Shown piece by piece: positions 22,290-34,242 of a DNA stretch of 64,000 nucleotides. Every line of letters starts with the position of its first letter. Position 1 is the stretch's first letter. Position numbers and translations under genes: made by a program. The stretch is from NCBI GenBank assembly GCA_022560025.1, contig JAFISE010000010.1, positions 248,001-312,000 on the forward strand, read 5' to 3'. The notes under the pieces were generated by a model. The model was not told the origin of the DNA. It searched no databases and was given only the letters and a program-made list of their open reading frames with translations. This DNA comes from Stagonosporopsis chrysanthemi. Lineage: Eukaryota > Ascomycota > Dothideomycetes > Pleosporales > Didymellaceae.

Positions 22290-25200
22290 CTAGCCCTCCT
22301 TCTCTTCCTCCTTCTTGCCTTCGCCAACGACCACTTCCTTTGTCTCCCCCCGTGACTCAACAACGGCTTCCTTCGGCCTCTCGTCCCTACTCCTCCTTTC
22401 ATCCTTGCTGCGCTTTGGTTTCCCCACTTCCTCCGGAAACAACTCTTTGAATAACTCCGGCTGGAACCTATTGATCCTCTTCCACGTCTCGTTCCAAAGC
22501 TGCTCTTTCTCAGGCTGCTCATCTGGCGGGACCAAGTAGCCACCGTTCGACAGCACTAGCAGCATGTTTTTGAGGTTCTCACCAACCGCTTCTTCCATAT
22601 CACCCTGCCCACTGTTCACCAGCCGGTCCATGATAGTGATGATCTTCAGCCACAGATCGAGGAACTCCTTGTCGGCTTCAACTTCATTGAGGAGTACGAG
22701 GTAGTGTAGGAACACTTTCGAGAGGAGAGTCGCGGCGCGCACCCGTGTCTCGCTCATGCCGAGCGGGTCTGATTGGTAGACTTCAGGCTTAAGCAGCTGC
22801 GTAATCAGCGGCATAAGAACCGAGGAGAAGATTGTAGTCCATTCTTTGTGGTCAGGGGACGCCAGGTCGGAGGAGAGCAGAGTGCGCTGGATGGATGCGA
22901 AGGCGTTAGAGCGGATCTCTCGGCAGGGATTGAGGCATTGGTGGGCGAGAGTTTTAAGAATAGGGGACCAGTATGCTGTCCAAGCTGTGTTGTATTAGTC
23001 TTGACTTGTTCGAGGCTGGAGTAGGGGCAGGTGTAAAATGGCTTACCCTCAGTAGTCTCGAGGTGTGAGTGCTCGATGAACGCCGGGACCTTGGTTGACA
23101 GTTGGAAGACAATCGTCATAGCCTTACTACCGCGTACAACGACTTCGGTGCTCTCGAGCTTCTTAACCTTCTGCCCTTTGCCTCGTCGAGCTGCTTGGTC
23201 GTGGAGCTGTTCCTCGCGTGCACCGACTTGTGCTTGTGTGGCGAACTCATTGAGCAGTGCAATGGTGGCTTCATAGTTGTCTGCGGTGATGCATGGCTGA
23301 GGAGAGGTGGTCAGATCTTCGACCAGCTGGAAGACATCGCCAGCCGATTCCGGTACTCCACACAGACGGCTCAGGATTGTCCAGAAGTCTGGCGAGCCAG
23401 CTAATTCACTGCGGAGAGCGACCGGACCTTTGCAGCACTCTGACAAACCGTGGAGAAGTGGCTGCGAGCATTGCTTGAGTAAAGCTTCATCGAAGCTCGA
23501 GAATGTGTGCAGGAGCACGGGAGCACGGATGAAGTCATGGTCATTGCTAGCTTTTAGAAGTCCAAGCAGGTAGTACGCAGACCGTGCGATGACGACAGGA
23601 TGGTGCTTTGATGCATCGCGGATAACACTTGACAGAGCATCTATGACGTCCTTTGCAAGTTCCTTGACAGTCTCTTCGTCACGCTGCGCAAGCACAGTTG
23701 CCAACTCAAGGACAAAGACCAGACTAGGGTCATAGATTGGACCCTTGCCCTTAGATCTGCTGCTGTTCGGTCGAGTCACCTGACCGGGGACCTCTGGCTT
23801 GACAACAATCACCCGAGGTTCACCATCCTCAGGAATGTGCTCGAGCAGTGCTTGGAGCAGTGACCGTAGTGCCTCGATAGGCAGTTGGCTAATGTTTGCA
23901 AGAATATCTTCGAAGTGGCACTCTTTGACTGTGTCGACGGTGCAAAGCGTATATTCGATCTCCTGGTCTGAGGGCTCCGGCGGCTCATCGTTGGCAAAGC
24001 TCGAAACATAGGATGTGAAAGCTGAGAAGATGCCTGCGTCAGCTGGGCGTTCCGCTCGATCGATGACCTGAGCCGGATTCTGAAGTGGAATCGGAGGTAG
24101 CGCGAGTGTCTTCTGGAATGAGAGAAAGTAGGGTGGGATGAGGGAGTTGATGAACAAATTGATCATAATGCGAATGAGATGGTACCATCCGTCTCGTATA
24201 CCTGCTTCGTTGCCCTTGATGACTTGGAACAAAACGACAGTCGCGAGCTGCGCTCTACCATCTCGTCCAAAGCGTACGGCAGTCTCACTGACCATGACAC
24301 TCTTCTTGTCGGCCTGGACTTCGGTGTTGAGTGACGTGCTCGGCGGCACATCAGGCGCCAATGTACTGATGTAGGCAAGGCTGGAGATGATACGATCCAG
24401 TGCTTCATTCAGGCCGTACTTCGCAGCTATTTGTGCGCATTGGTCAAAGCCCAGTACGACACGCGAGAAGACAGCGTCATCAGTTGCGGACATAAAGACG
24501 TACGATAGCGTAGCTACGATCGGCTTCCATGTCGCCGCGAACATGTCAGCATCGAAGATGTTCGTATCGCAAATGACCAAGTTGGAGGTTGATTGAACCT
24601 TGACCAACAGCTCCTTCCATGCATGATCGTAGGCATTGCGGTCATTGTGCTCTTCAGGAAGGATGATCTCACGCGTCTTGATGGAGTCATAGATAGCCTG
24701 CAGGTATTCAGGATCGAAGTTTTTGCCATCATTGACACCACGGAGATTCTTTGCGAAGTCTTCCATCTTCATACGCTTGTCACCCTTGAGATTGGGGTTA
24801 TGTTGATCGGTGTTCAACATGATGACAGCGTAAGTGAGCACGAAGATGGCATCCTTATTGGCAATCTCCTCTGGTTGCGCCGCATTGTAATATTCCTCAG
24901 CGAAGTCTGTGACAATTCTCTCGATGAGCGCTGACTCGCCAGGAAGACGGAAGGCGTGCAGCAGTAACCTCAGAGCTTCGTCAAGACGCAACCCTCGGAA
25001 GTCGAACAGCTTCATGAAGGCTTTAAGGATGGGTTCGTTTTCGCGCTTCGATATGAATTCTCCCAGTACCTTCTTGTCAACGCGTGTTGTGCCCTTGACG
25101 AACTCAGCAATCGCCTGTGGATTATCTGGATCAGAGATGATGCCCTGCGATACGAGGAACGCGATACCAGCTTTTGGCTTCTCATTGAATTTTGTCGATC

Positions 25201-27143
25201 CGCGAATGATAATCTTTTTCCGCAGACGTTGCTCACGCAGTTCCTCAGGGCTTCGGAATCCTTCAGTAACAGGCTCATCGTCCAATCGATCTGCAATCGA
25301 CTGTACGAAACCCAACAATGCATCTAAGCAAAGCGGGGGTACGTTGACTGTGCTCCAAGTCGCTGAGTCAGGGAACGCGTTACGTGAAAGTAGGCCAACG
25401 ATGTCCATACAAACATCGCCGCGGTCAATTTCGCAGTCGTAATTGACAAAAAGCTCAGCCATAAATGAAGGTATGCGGACAAGACCACCAAGGTTCTCGA
25501 CCATGGCTTCTCTTGCATCAGGCTTTCGAGCACCACCCTCTAGACCAAGCTGTCGCCTATCCTTGACAGGTACTGGTGTTGAGCGGCCGCTGGCGGGTGC
25601 TTGTTGCGGTGAGGACTTGATAAGACTTGGCGCCTGCGGTACACCCTCGTACAGAGACTGGTCGATGCCCGGCTCCAGAGGGATCTCAACTCGCGGAAAC
25701 AAGCATGCAACGACATAAGAGAGATACAGCTCCTGTTGTAGTTTGAGAACGTTTCTGCAGGTAGCGAGCAGAGTCCCTGCAACACGCAATGACTCGTTAA
25801 GGACCGCCATGTTGTCTGATCTGACAAGCTGGAACAGGTGTCGGCAGAGGATGTCTTTTGCCAGGTTCGCAAGACTCGGGTGGCTTGCTATTGAGGGTCC
25901 GGCGACTTCGAGCGCAACGTCGACGATGCGTAGCGCCATTACACGCATAGTGTCTGTGTGCTGACGGTCGTGAGGGTCTAGTAGATCGACCAGTACCCTG
26001 AAAAGTTCCCTTATAGAAGGCAGGGAGTACGGCCTGATCTCAGCAGGCGGTTGGTCACCTTCCGCTGTGGCAGGTAGATCGAGCGTGCTACTCGCTGGGT
26101 TGGTGTCTTCACGGTCGTCCTGTCCACCCTCAGAAGTACTAGGCAGCTGAGGTGATTCGACTTTGGACTGCGCAATCTCGCCCTGACCATTGGCGGACGG
26201 GTCCATTTTTAAGCCATCGGGCTCGGTTTGACCTCCCAGCTCTTCGTCCAGGGCATTAAGTTCCTCTGGTGACTCAATCTCAAGTGTCTTTAGCCTGCGG
26301 AATATGACCTGGCACATAGAGACCATGGCGATCTCCGCAGAACGACGAAGCAGCTCAGAAAGCCTGGCCTGGCAACACATGCTTAATCCAGTCTCCATCA
26401 TTTCGCAGACGCTCTCATCACCCAAAACTTGACCTCCGGGTCCTGATATCATGCCCTCCATAAGCTTCAATATGCGAAGGAGTACGATCTCGTCGGCGGC
26501 GGAGTCACTTGCTTCAAAGCGGCAATGTGTAATGGCGGATGAGAGCTGCTGCATGGCTTCTGGTAGACGAGGAGAGTCATGGCCGATGACGCCGTAGGAG
26601 AGGAACTTGGTGATTGCGATGAGGGCGAGGGAAGTGATCGGCGCAGACGTGGATGAAGAGCGGATGACTTGGAGAAAGGGGTGTAGCATCGAAGGGGTAT
26701 CGAAGGTCCGAATGTCTGCAGCAACGTTAGCACGCTTTTAAGCAGTGTCTGATAAGGCTCCTACCTTTACAGCCCTTGAGGTCATTTCTGAGGCGCGCAA
26801 AGGCAGACATGAGGGGATTGTCCTGCAAACTCTTTCCCTTTTTCCCTCGGAGCCCCCATCTGCTCGGCACGGCCTCCTCTTGCTCTCCGCCGCTGATTAT
26901 ACCCTGTCCTGTACGGTCCCGCCGTTGAACAGCAGGCGTTTTGTTCGATGACCCGCCTAGGATAGCCGCGACTGACGAATGCGCCCAGCGAGCATGCTTC
27001 CGCATTGCAGAAGTGACTGTGATACATTCTGTGACCACCAGTGCGACTGGGTTCACCGCGACGGTTATAGGTCGAGGATCGAGTGTCGTGGGCGCATCAT
27101 GGTGGAGGGTTGCAGCATCGAACTCGCTGCCTTCGCTCGACAT
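22290..27143 (-). CDS. GEA1/GEA2: Sec7-domain Arf guanine-nucleotide exchange factor, Gea1/Gea2 (GBF1) type
   Basis: This activates Arf GTPases at the early Golgi to start COPI coat assembly. It corresponds to yeast Gea1/Gea2 and is expected to match Aspergillus HypB. There are three exons: 27143-26765, 26715-23047 and 22984-22290. Introns are 49 nt (GTAGGA..GCAG, branch GCTAAC) and 62 nt (GTAAGC..ACAG). Phase holds and the protein is 1580 aa, within the usual range. The N-terminal DCB/HUS region runs from about 110 to 560. The Sec7 domain is at about 637-820 with the catalytic glutamic finger Glu720 (Leu-Pro-Gly-Glu-Ser). Conserved Met-Leu-Asn-Thr-Asp-Gln-His-Asn-Pro is present. C-terminal HDS regions follow, and the tail is very Lys/Glu-rich. 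The start ATG is the first in frame. Confidence 0.93.
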
Positions 27144-27985
27144 TGCGACGGTCTATGTGTGCTTGTATGTAGCCCGCGATGAAGGCGTGGTGTGCGCGAC
27201 GTGTACGTAGATGTAACGAGTGGGGATATAGCTACATGTCCCTTCAGAAAGTCCAGAAGAGAACACGCATCGCTCGTCGCACGGTTGCCTGGACGTATGG
27301 AATATGTGTGCAGTATCGAGAATTGCAGGCGTTCGGTCTGAACACGTCAAGCGGAAGCAGCAGGCATCAATGTTGCAGTGCACAATTCGAGGTGCACTTG
27401 ACATGGAAGCTCACACGCCAAGCGGCGCTCGGAGGTCTTCAGGCTCTCCGCAAAGGCCAGGTTGTCCGCGCTGCGCTTCAAGCATCGTCATTTATCAGGG
27501 CTGTCAAATAGGCACATGCTTGGAATAGTGATAATATTGTTACAAAAGCAATGCTCAGATCCGAATGTCGAGCTTGAAACGCCCCAAATGCAACACTTGG
27601 TCTAATGTGTACAAAATTTGCGTGTGAAAAGGCCCTCGTGCCCAAAATGCTCTCGGTTCCTCAACGCAACTGGTAGCGGGAAGCGGCACTCTGTCCCTCC
27701 TCGCGTTCTTCATTTCTGGTTGTATCGTGCTGGCGAAAGAAGTTGAAAAGTTGATGGACGGGCATGAGTGTACATGTAACCCAATCCAAATCGTGACGGT
27801 CGTTGTTGCCTGAGCAGCACCTACTCAGGCCATACGTAACGTGCAATAAGCCTACAGAGATGTCATCTCGTAGGCAAGAAATAACACGAAGAGCGAAGAC
27901 TAAGAGCATAGGCTTGAAAGAGAAGCCTCCATGTTCGATTAGATGCTCTCCTTGCCTGGCGCATTTGACAACGCACGTTCAGCCT
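27144..27985. other. Intergenic, 842 bp
   Basis: This lies between two minus-strand genes and contains the promoter of the Arf-GEF and the 3' region of the mannosyltransferase. A plus-strand frame at 27179-27511 has no signature and is not called. Confidence 0.45.
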
Positions 27986-29711
27986 TTATGAGCCCTCCTT
28001 CTTCTCTTCTTTCTTCTCTTCTTTCTTCTCCTCTTTCTTCTCCTCTTTCTTCTCCTCTTTCTTCTCCTCTTTCTTCTCTTCAGGCTTCTCGGCCTTCGCG
28101 CCATCCTTCTCGGCCTGCTCCTTCTCAGCACGAGCCTTCTCTTCGTTCTTCGCTTTTTGCACGAGGTCCTGGACTTCAGACTTCTCCTTCTCCCACTCCG
28201 AGGATTTGGTGTCGAACTGTGCATGCATCTTTTCCTCTTTCTCCTTCTTAGCCTTTTCCTCTTCCTCTTTCTTCTTACGTTCTTTCTCCATTTCCTCCAT
28301 ATGCCGGATGTCGTCGACACTGGGCTCGTAGAGATGCCAGATCGTGTAGTGGGGCAGACCGACGACGGAGAACTTCATACGCTTGGCCATCTGATGCACT
28401 GTCAGTACGGTGACATCAAATAGATTGTACATTTGCAACGTACCTTGCCGAAGCCTTCAGTCTCAGCATGCTTCTCGAAACTGAACGCAGGGAAATGAAC
28501 ACCCGAACGGAAGACCTTGGCCTTTGCCAGGATACTGACACCACCAACTCCGTCGATCTCCATCTCCATATCTGGGTCACCGTACGGATCACGGAGGTAA
28601 GCCAAATGAGGTCTCCAAGTAGCGTACTCTGCGTATCCTTCGACAATAACAGCATCTTCATCGAGGGTGTCGGCGAGGGCGAGGGCGGTCTCGGATTCTT
28701 GCCAGGAGTTCAGATCGTAGGGTTGCTCTCCACCAAGCCAGTCAGGGAGCGGGCGCCAGACATCTGTGCGGATATGTTAGCTGTCGTCGAGGTTTTAATT
28801 GCACTCGAACCTACTTGGCACAATAACGTCCTTGTTGTGTCGCATAAGATCTTCCAGAATAGTGAACGGTGCTGTTTCGACATCAACGTCTCGCCAGTAT
28901 ACCCAGCTGTGAGTGGGTCGCAGAGCCGCGCTGAGCAACCAGTTGCGTGCCTGAGCCATCGACTTACGACGGCTTGCCTGCGCCGCAAAACCGTGACGCG
29001 ACTCGACATCCTGGTTGACCTTCTGTCCAAAGTCCTTCTCCATGACGGAGATCTCGCCAAACGTTTTCTTAGGGTCTGGGTTGGCCTGTAACTCCTCCAG
29101 CTTCTCTGTCAACAACGCAATAGTGTTGTCCTTGGAGTCTCCAACCAGGAATGCCAGATCAATAAGATTGTGCGGATATGTCAAGTTCTGCAAGTGGCTG
29201 AAGAACATTGGTAAATGCGGCGACGCATCTCGAAGAGGGGCGCAGATGAGAATCCTCTCTTCCCTCTCCCAGCCCCTTGCAGTACCTTGAACATTGTTGA
29301 GGTCGTAATATCGTACGGTCTCGAGTTGTGAATCGTCGCTCGAAGTCAGGTAGCTTAGAGGGCCGGAGCCTAGGTTCGGTCGCAGATCGGGGAAGATGAA
29401 GTAAAATACCGTGAGAAAGAGCGAGCCTGCAAGCAGCAGGCGCTGGATTAGTTGCCTCCGCCGCCTCAGCGCTGGTTGCGACCGAGGCTGAAATCTGCAG
29501 TGGCAGTGGTGGTTAGCATCGGGCTTCCGGGACTTGGTGTCGTGCAAGATGGACGGTAAAGGCGACGGAAGCGCAGTACTGAGCATTGCAGCGGCTGAAC
29601 GTACTTGTGAGGTTGAATTGAAAAGGTGCTTCCTTGCGAAGGATAAGCCCCGTTCGAGTATGTATGACGATGCATCTTCCCTTTCGGCGATGATGAATGT
29701 AAGGGCAACAT
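27986..29711 (-). CDS. ANP1: Anp1/Mnn9/Van1-family alpha-mannosyltransferase subunit of Golgi mannan polymerase, Anp1-like
   Basis: This is a Golgi type II membrane glycosyltransferase that extends N-glycan mannan using GDP-mannose. There are four exons: 29711-29605, 29494-28815, 28763-28444 and 28390-27986. The introns are 110, 51, 53 nt and so on: 29604-29495, 28814-28764 and 28443-28391. Phase is kept throughout and the protein is 503 aa. A second in-frame ATG at 29675 would give 491 aa; it has the better context, so the start is uncertain. There is one membrane segment after a run of Arg residues (Leu-Leu-Leu-Ala-Gly-Ser-Leu-Phe). The DxD motif lies in Trp-Arg-Asp-Val-Asp-Val-Glu. Asn-Val-Trp-Arg-Pro-Leu-Pro and Tyr-Asp-Leu-Asn-Ser-Trp are family marks. 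The tail ends in about eight Lys-Lys-Glu-Glu repeats. Confidence 0.88.
27996..28081 (-). repeat. 12-bp coding minisatellite (Lys-Lys-Glu-Glu repeats)
   Basis: A 12-base unit (CTTCTCCTCTTT on the plus strand, with single-base variants) repeats about seven times inside the last exon of the mannosyltransferase. It encodes a charged tail of alternating Lys pairs and Glu pairs. The unit is a multiple of three, so copy-number changes keep the frame. Confidence 0.85.
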
Positions 29712-31724
29712 TCAGAGAGCGACGCAGCAGATTTGGGTTGCTCTGCAGTATCCCTTGAACACCCCGACGGTCAACCTTCGACCCGCCAGATCACCGAATC
29801 GCGGAACGAGCGCAGCGCCTTCGATGCGAGCGCAGAGAGGTCGACGAGGGCAAGCCAATTGTTGGCTATGTCAAGCGGGGAGAGGGTGCTGGTAGGCCTC
29901 GCGAGAGTCCAGCTGAAGCGTCCGTAGTTGTGCTGGCTGCTTGCGCGTCCTGAGGGCCTCCTTGTGTCGCTCCTTGGCTGATGATGGTGTCGCTAAGGCC
30001 ACCGTTGGCGTTGACAAGTCCCGAACGGAGTAGTGGCGCCAGTCGGAGCGGCAGTACCGAGAAAAGGGAATCAAAGACGCAAGGCTGCGGCAGGGGATGA
30101 GATTGATCTATACGGACAGCTTTCCTGTGTTCGCTGGAAGCTGGAGATGCCAAGCCAAACTAGCATCCTAGCATCCGCGTTTCAGAACTCCGGCCAGCAA
30201 TGATGTGCAGGAGCTGCGAGACCACTGCCGAAATGAACGCGAGGACTGTAGTGAAATCAAAAGCTGATCGTTTGCAAAGTGCAGCCAATCATGACTCGGT
30301 GTTCATGTTATAGAGTTTGTTAGACGGCTTCCCAGAGCTGTAATCTCAGCTGTGGTGCTTACTGATACCAACAACATGCCTGTACAAATTCGGAATTCAT
30401 GTAATCATGATTAATCTCACGAAAGCAATGGAAGGACAGTACTATCATGAACATATACATTCTCTATCGAAATGTTGTAACTGAGCACTAGCCACCTAAT
30501 GCCCACCTCAATACCCCACGTCGACATACGAGCTCATGCATCAGGTCATTGGCCACAAGATTAAACACCTACCTGAAAGATGGTTAGCCACCGACTAGCC
30601 ATGTGACAATGAAAATCCAGATTTGGATTCTTGCGTTCAGAAAGCCGTTGAAAACCTGCGCCCGCCATTGACCTCTCTTCGTAGCAGTTCAAGACGAACC
30701 GCCACAATCTTTGGTACTGAGACCACAATCACGCGCCTTCAATTGGTAGAAATCCAGCGCAACTCCACAACGCATCCTTCCAGCCGAGACTGGTAGCGTG
30801 AGGGAGGGTGGCCCAATGGCAGACATTCATAGAATGGATATAACTTAGGTTTCTTCATTACGAGATGGAATGGACATCGAAAGAAATGAATTAAAGCGCT
30901 TACCTATGACTGAGCCAAGATTCTCCAGGCAGGGCCATTATTTCTAAGTTCTGCGTGGCAAGTCAGCGTGTGTCCGCCTGAACGCATGTAATACGGTATG
31001 GGAAAGGTAGTAAGATCAGACAAAGGTAAGCTTGTGGTATGGGTTTGTCGACATTGAATTCTGTAGCAGAACTGAAATTGAATACACGTCATCATTCGAG
31101 TGGGCTCCAAAGAGCTACTGAGTGCGTAAGGTTGACAACTTACAGTGTTTCTTGGTACCCACGCCTGCCGAGTATCCAGCAGGCGTAGGTGAGGGCCACC
31201 ACACCAAGACACGCAGCGACACCAGGCTTGCGAAGTATAGGGCGTGTCCTGTGGTCGATACGAACATCGGGTATAGAAGCCGCAGATACTTCAGAAGTGC
31301 CAACGACTCAAGCGGACCTCAAGGGTCAGAGGAGAGGTGTTGCCTTGCACAGCGCATCATCTCTGCGCTCTCACTCAGGCTAGAAGAGCTATTCGAGTCA
31401 GCTACGGCTCCAAAAGTCGAGTGCAAAAGCTGCGAATCTGAGGTGGAATCAGACGGTGGTGCATGTGTTCCATGTTCATTGATGATCACAGCGAACGTAA
31501 TTCAGGGGGGTATCGATCATAAAATTGTGTACAGGGAGGTTGGGATGTAGACATACCTTTTCGCGCGATTGTGGTGAGGAAGGAAGCTGCGTTCGCGGAA
31601 GAAAATTAAAGAGGAAGTCGGGCGCTTGGACGTGCGAAGATATCTTGGCGCTATTATGTCATCCACACCCGCGCCGACACCAAACTTTCTAGACAGCTTG
31701 AGCTCAAAGTACTCATACTACAAA
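29712..31724. other. Divergent intergenic region, 2 kb
   Basis: This lies between the mannosyltransferase (-) and the exosome subunit (+) and should hold both promoters. Frames at 29866-30153 (-) and 31122-31550 (+) have no recognisable features. A short inverted pair (GCCTGC..GCAGGC) lies near 31163-31187. No gene is called. Confidence 0.4.
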
Positions 31725-32823
31725 ATGGCAGCAAACACAGATAGAAGAAGGAACAATGCGCCCAGTGGAGGCACTCATGCACCGGTCTTTGCTCGGACCC
31801 TCAGAGAGCCAGAGTACCTTCAAACTCTGAGGCCAACAAGGACAAGAGGGCCGAATGAGCTTCGTAGGATCTGTAAGTGAATATCCAGCCTCTATAGAGC
31901 ACCAATTGCCAGCGCAGTCAGTACGACGGCCTCAGACGCAGTCCTATACCACCCTCAATTTCTCATCATTTGACAGCACAGGCGTACTAACGATTTCAGT
32001 TTTGCAAACCTCCATCATACCCTCCGCCTCCGGCTCTGCGTATCTCGAAATACCTTCGTCCTCCGCTGCTTCATTGTCGACATTAATCCCGCCCACATCG
32101 TCTCTAAAAATCACCGCCTCAATACAAGGGCCCAAACCACTGCCCCGCAGCGCGCCGTTTAGTCCTTCCCTCCTGCTCACGACTACGGTCAAGTTTGCGC
32201 CCTTCGCAACACGGCAAAGGAGAGGCTACATACGTGACAGCACGGAGCGCGACCTTGGTGTACATCTTGAGACCGCGCTGAGGGGCGTCATCATCGGCGA
32301 GCGCTGGCCAAAGAGCGGGGTCGAGGTGGTAGTCACGATTCTTGAGGGGGATGAGGACGGCTGGTGGGGCGATGCGCATGTCAGTGGAAGTGGCTGGGGC
32401 CTGTTGAACGTCCTGGCGGGCTGCATCACAGTCGCAAGCGCCGCAATCACAGATGCAGGAATCGATTGCGTGGACATGGTGTGCGGAGGCGTTGCAGCAA
32501 TCATTCGAAATCCGAACTCAAAAGATGACAAGGAGCTTGTAAGGGTGCTGGATCCCTGTCCGGCGGAACACAAGCAAGTAGTTGCGGCGTGCGTAGTGGG
32601 CTACCTGGCTTCAAGAGATGAAATTACAGAAATCTGGATGAAGGGAGATGTCGGCTCTGATCCAGATGCTCTTGTTGAGGGCGCTACACACGCCTCGGTT
32701 GGCAGCTTGGCGGTTGTTAGAGAGGTGCTTCTCGAAGCTTTACAGGCGAAGGTCCAGCATCAAGTCGAAAGCAGCCAAGGCGTGCAGAAGAGGAAGGCTC
32801 AGGATGTGGAGATGACGGATTGA
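31725..32823 (+). CDS. MTR3: RNA exosome core subunit with RNase PH-like fold, Mtr3-like
   Basis: This is a ring subunit of the RNA exosome, which processes and degrades RNA in nucleus and cytoplasm. Eukaryotic ring subunits are structural, not catalytic. There are two exons: 31725-31872 and 32000-32823. The 127-nt intron (GTAAGT..TTTCAG) has a perfect TACTAAC branch site. Phase holds and the protein is 323 aa. Visible RNase PH features include Ser-Ala-Ser-Gly-Ser-Ala-Tyr-Leu-Glu, Gly-Pro-Lys-Pro-Leu-Pro-Arg, Arg-Arg-Gly-Tyr-Ile-Arg and Thr-Ala-Leu-Arg-Gly-Val-Ile. The middle carries a Val-Val-Thr-Ile-Leu-Glu strand followed by an acidic turn. The C-terminus is polar. An upstream in-frame ATG at 31656 would add 23 residues; 31725 has the better context (CAAAATGGC). 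Assignment to Mtr3 rather than another ring subunit is likely but not certain. Confidence 0.82.
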
Positions 32824-33409
32824 AAGTAAGCGCAAACGCAGCCATGACTTATCCGGCAAGCCTGCGTCTGGTAGCAAGTGTCCTGTTCCATCTGGCTTAG
32901 GGCGTGACGAAACACATCCGCTTATGGCGCAGAACTGAGGCGTCTAACATCGGAGCACCACAGGGATGCAGTTCTAAGACCATCAGCTGAGGTACCTTTC
33001 GGGCGGCTTACAAGGCGTAGCATAGGTTGCACTGCTTCAGAGCCTCAAGCCAGACCTTCAGCTTGTCTAACCAACTGCTTTGAGATACCCTATAGCACAG
33101 GAGCAATCAAAATGAATGCCCAAAGTCGCCGTTTGTGCGCAAATCATAACCAACCCTACCAAAAAGATTCATCCTCGATAAGCTTTGTCTGTAATGATCA
33201 GTGCTGTAGTCTGAAGGTAAGAACACGAACTGCATGTAGCCTGCCATATCCTCATGTTGATTATTTGCCTGTCATTCTTGACTATTAAATCTGTAGTAAT
33301 GGGCCAGCATTCAGTCTTTCCCAATCGTCTGCCCCTGATGTGTGGGTCCCTTAATGTCGTAACACCGTACAAATACATGATAGGTCGTAGCCCATCTTCG
33401 TCAGCCCGC
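32824..33409. other. Intergenic, 586 bp (convergent)
   Basis: This is the spacer between the convergent exosome gene (+) and the small hypothetical gene (-). Nothing else is seen. Confidence 0.5.
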
Positions 33410-34242
33410 TCAAAATTTCTTCAACAAAGTGCCCTCAGCAGCAATAAACGGATCATCCTCATCACTGCTATCCATGACCTCAGCCTCTTTGATCGCTGCA
33501 TTAACCTTCTCGTTCTTTGTAGTCGGCGTGCCAGCATCAGCATGCCCACCAACGGTATCCTGCGTCTCAAACCCAGACGCCAAACTCAGCGTCCGTGGGC
33601 TATCAGCCTGCTTCTTGACACCTTGGCTCTCAGACTCAAAGTCCAGGTTCAGCGTCATGAACGACGAGTCTTGGAGCTTCTCGCCGTCACCGATTTTCGA
33701 GTACAAACTGTCTCGGCAGCTGGAGGAGCTACTGAGCCTCTTTGCTCCGCTCCACATGCTCTTCATCCTCGTACTGGGCGAAGAGGCAGGTGCGTGTGTC
33801 TGGCGTGGGGGTGTGGGGATGGCATCAGGTAAATTTTTGGATGCGGCGTTCAGGAGAGCCATGGAGGGTTCTCGAGACGATATTGATGAGTTTGGCTCAT
33901 GTCTTAGTGAGTGTTCGGGTGATGGTGGTGTAGTTGCCGGTAGGGATGAGGGATGTGATGGTGGATGGGACTGAAGACCCAGAAGATGGATAGCATCGCT
34001 GGAGGCTTTCTCTCGGATGTACTTTCGTTGAGCATCGGTGAGGCCAGGCAGGGCATCAGAAACGTCAACGCGACGAACGTCGGTTGGAGAGCCCTATGAA
34101 GAGATCAGCATATGTATATTTTACCTTCACCCTCCCAAGAGCTTACTATATCCAGTGAAGGCTTTTGATCCCGCCCATGCTCCCGCCTGGTGCAGCAAAG
34201 AAGAGAGCGTTGAATCTTTGAGATGACATCCTTGAAGGTCAT
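33410..34242 (-). CDS. Hypothetical protein (259 aa) with possible CRIB-like motif
   Basis: I do not recognise a named family. There are two exons, 34242-34147 and 34093-33410. The 53-nt intron (GTAAGC..CATAG, branch GCTGAT) keeps phase 0. The N-terminus carries adjacent Cys residues at 16-17 (Leu-Leu-Cys-Cys), possibly acylated. Residues 31-45 (Asp-Ile-Gly-Ser-Pro-Thr-Asp-Val-Arg-Arg-Val) loosely resemble the start of a CRIB/p21-binding motif, but the His pair of the consensus is missing. A predicted helix follows (about 48-68). The rest is Ser/Pro-rich and disordered, with an acidic Asp-Ser-Ser-Asp-Glu-Asp-Asp near the end. The intron consensus and frame continuity support a real gene. The function is unknown. 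Confidence 0.65.
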
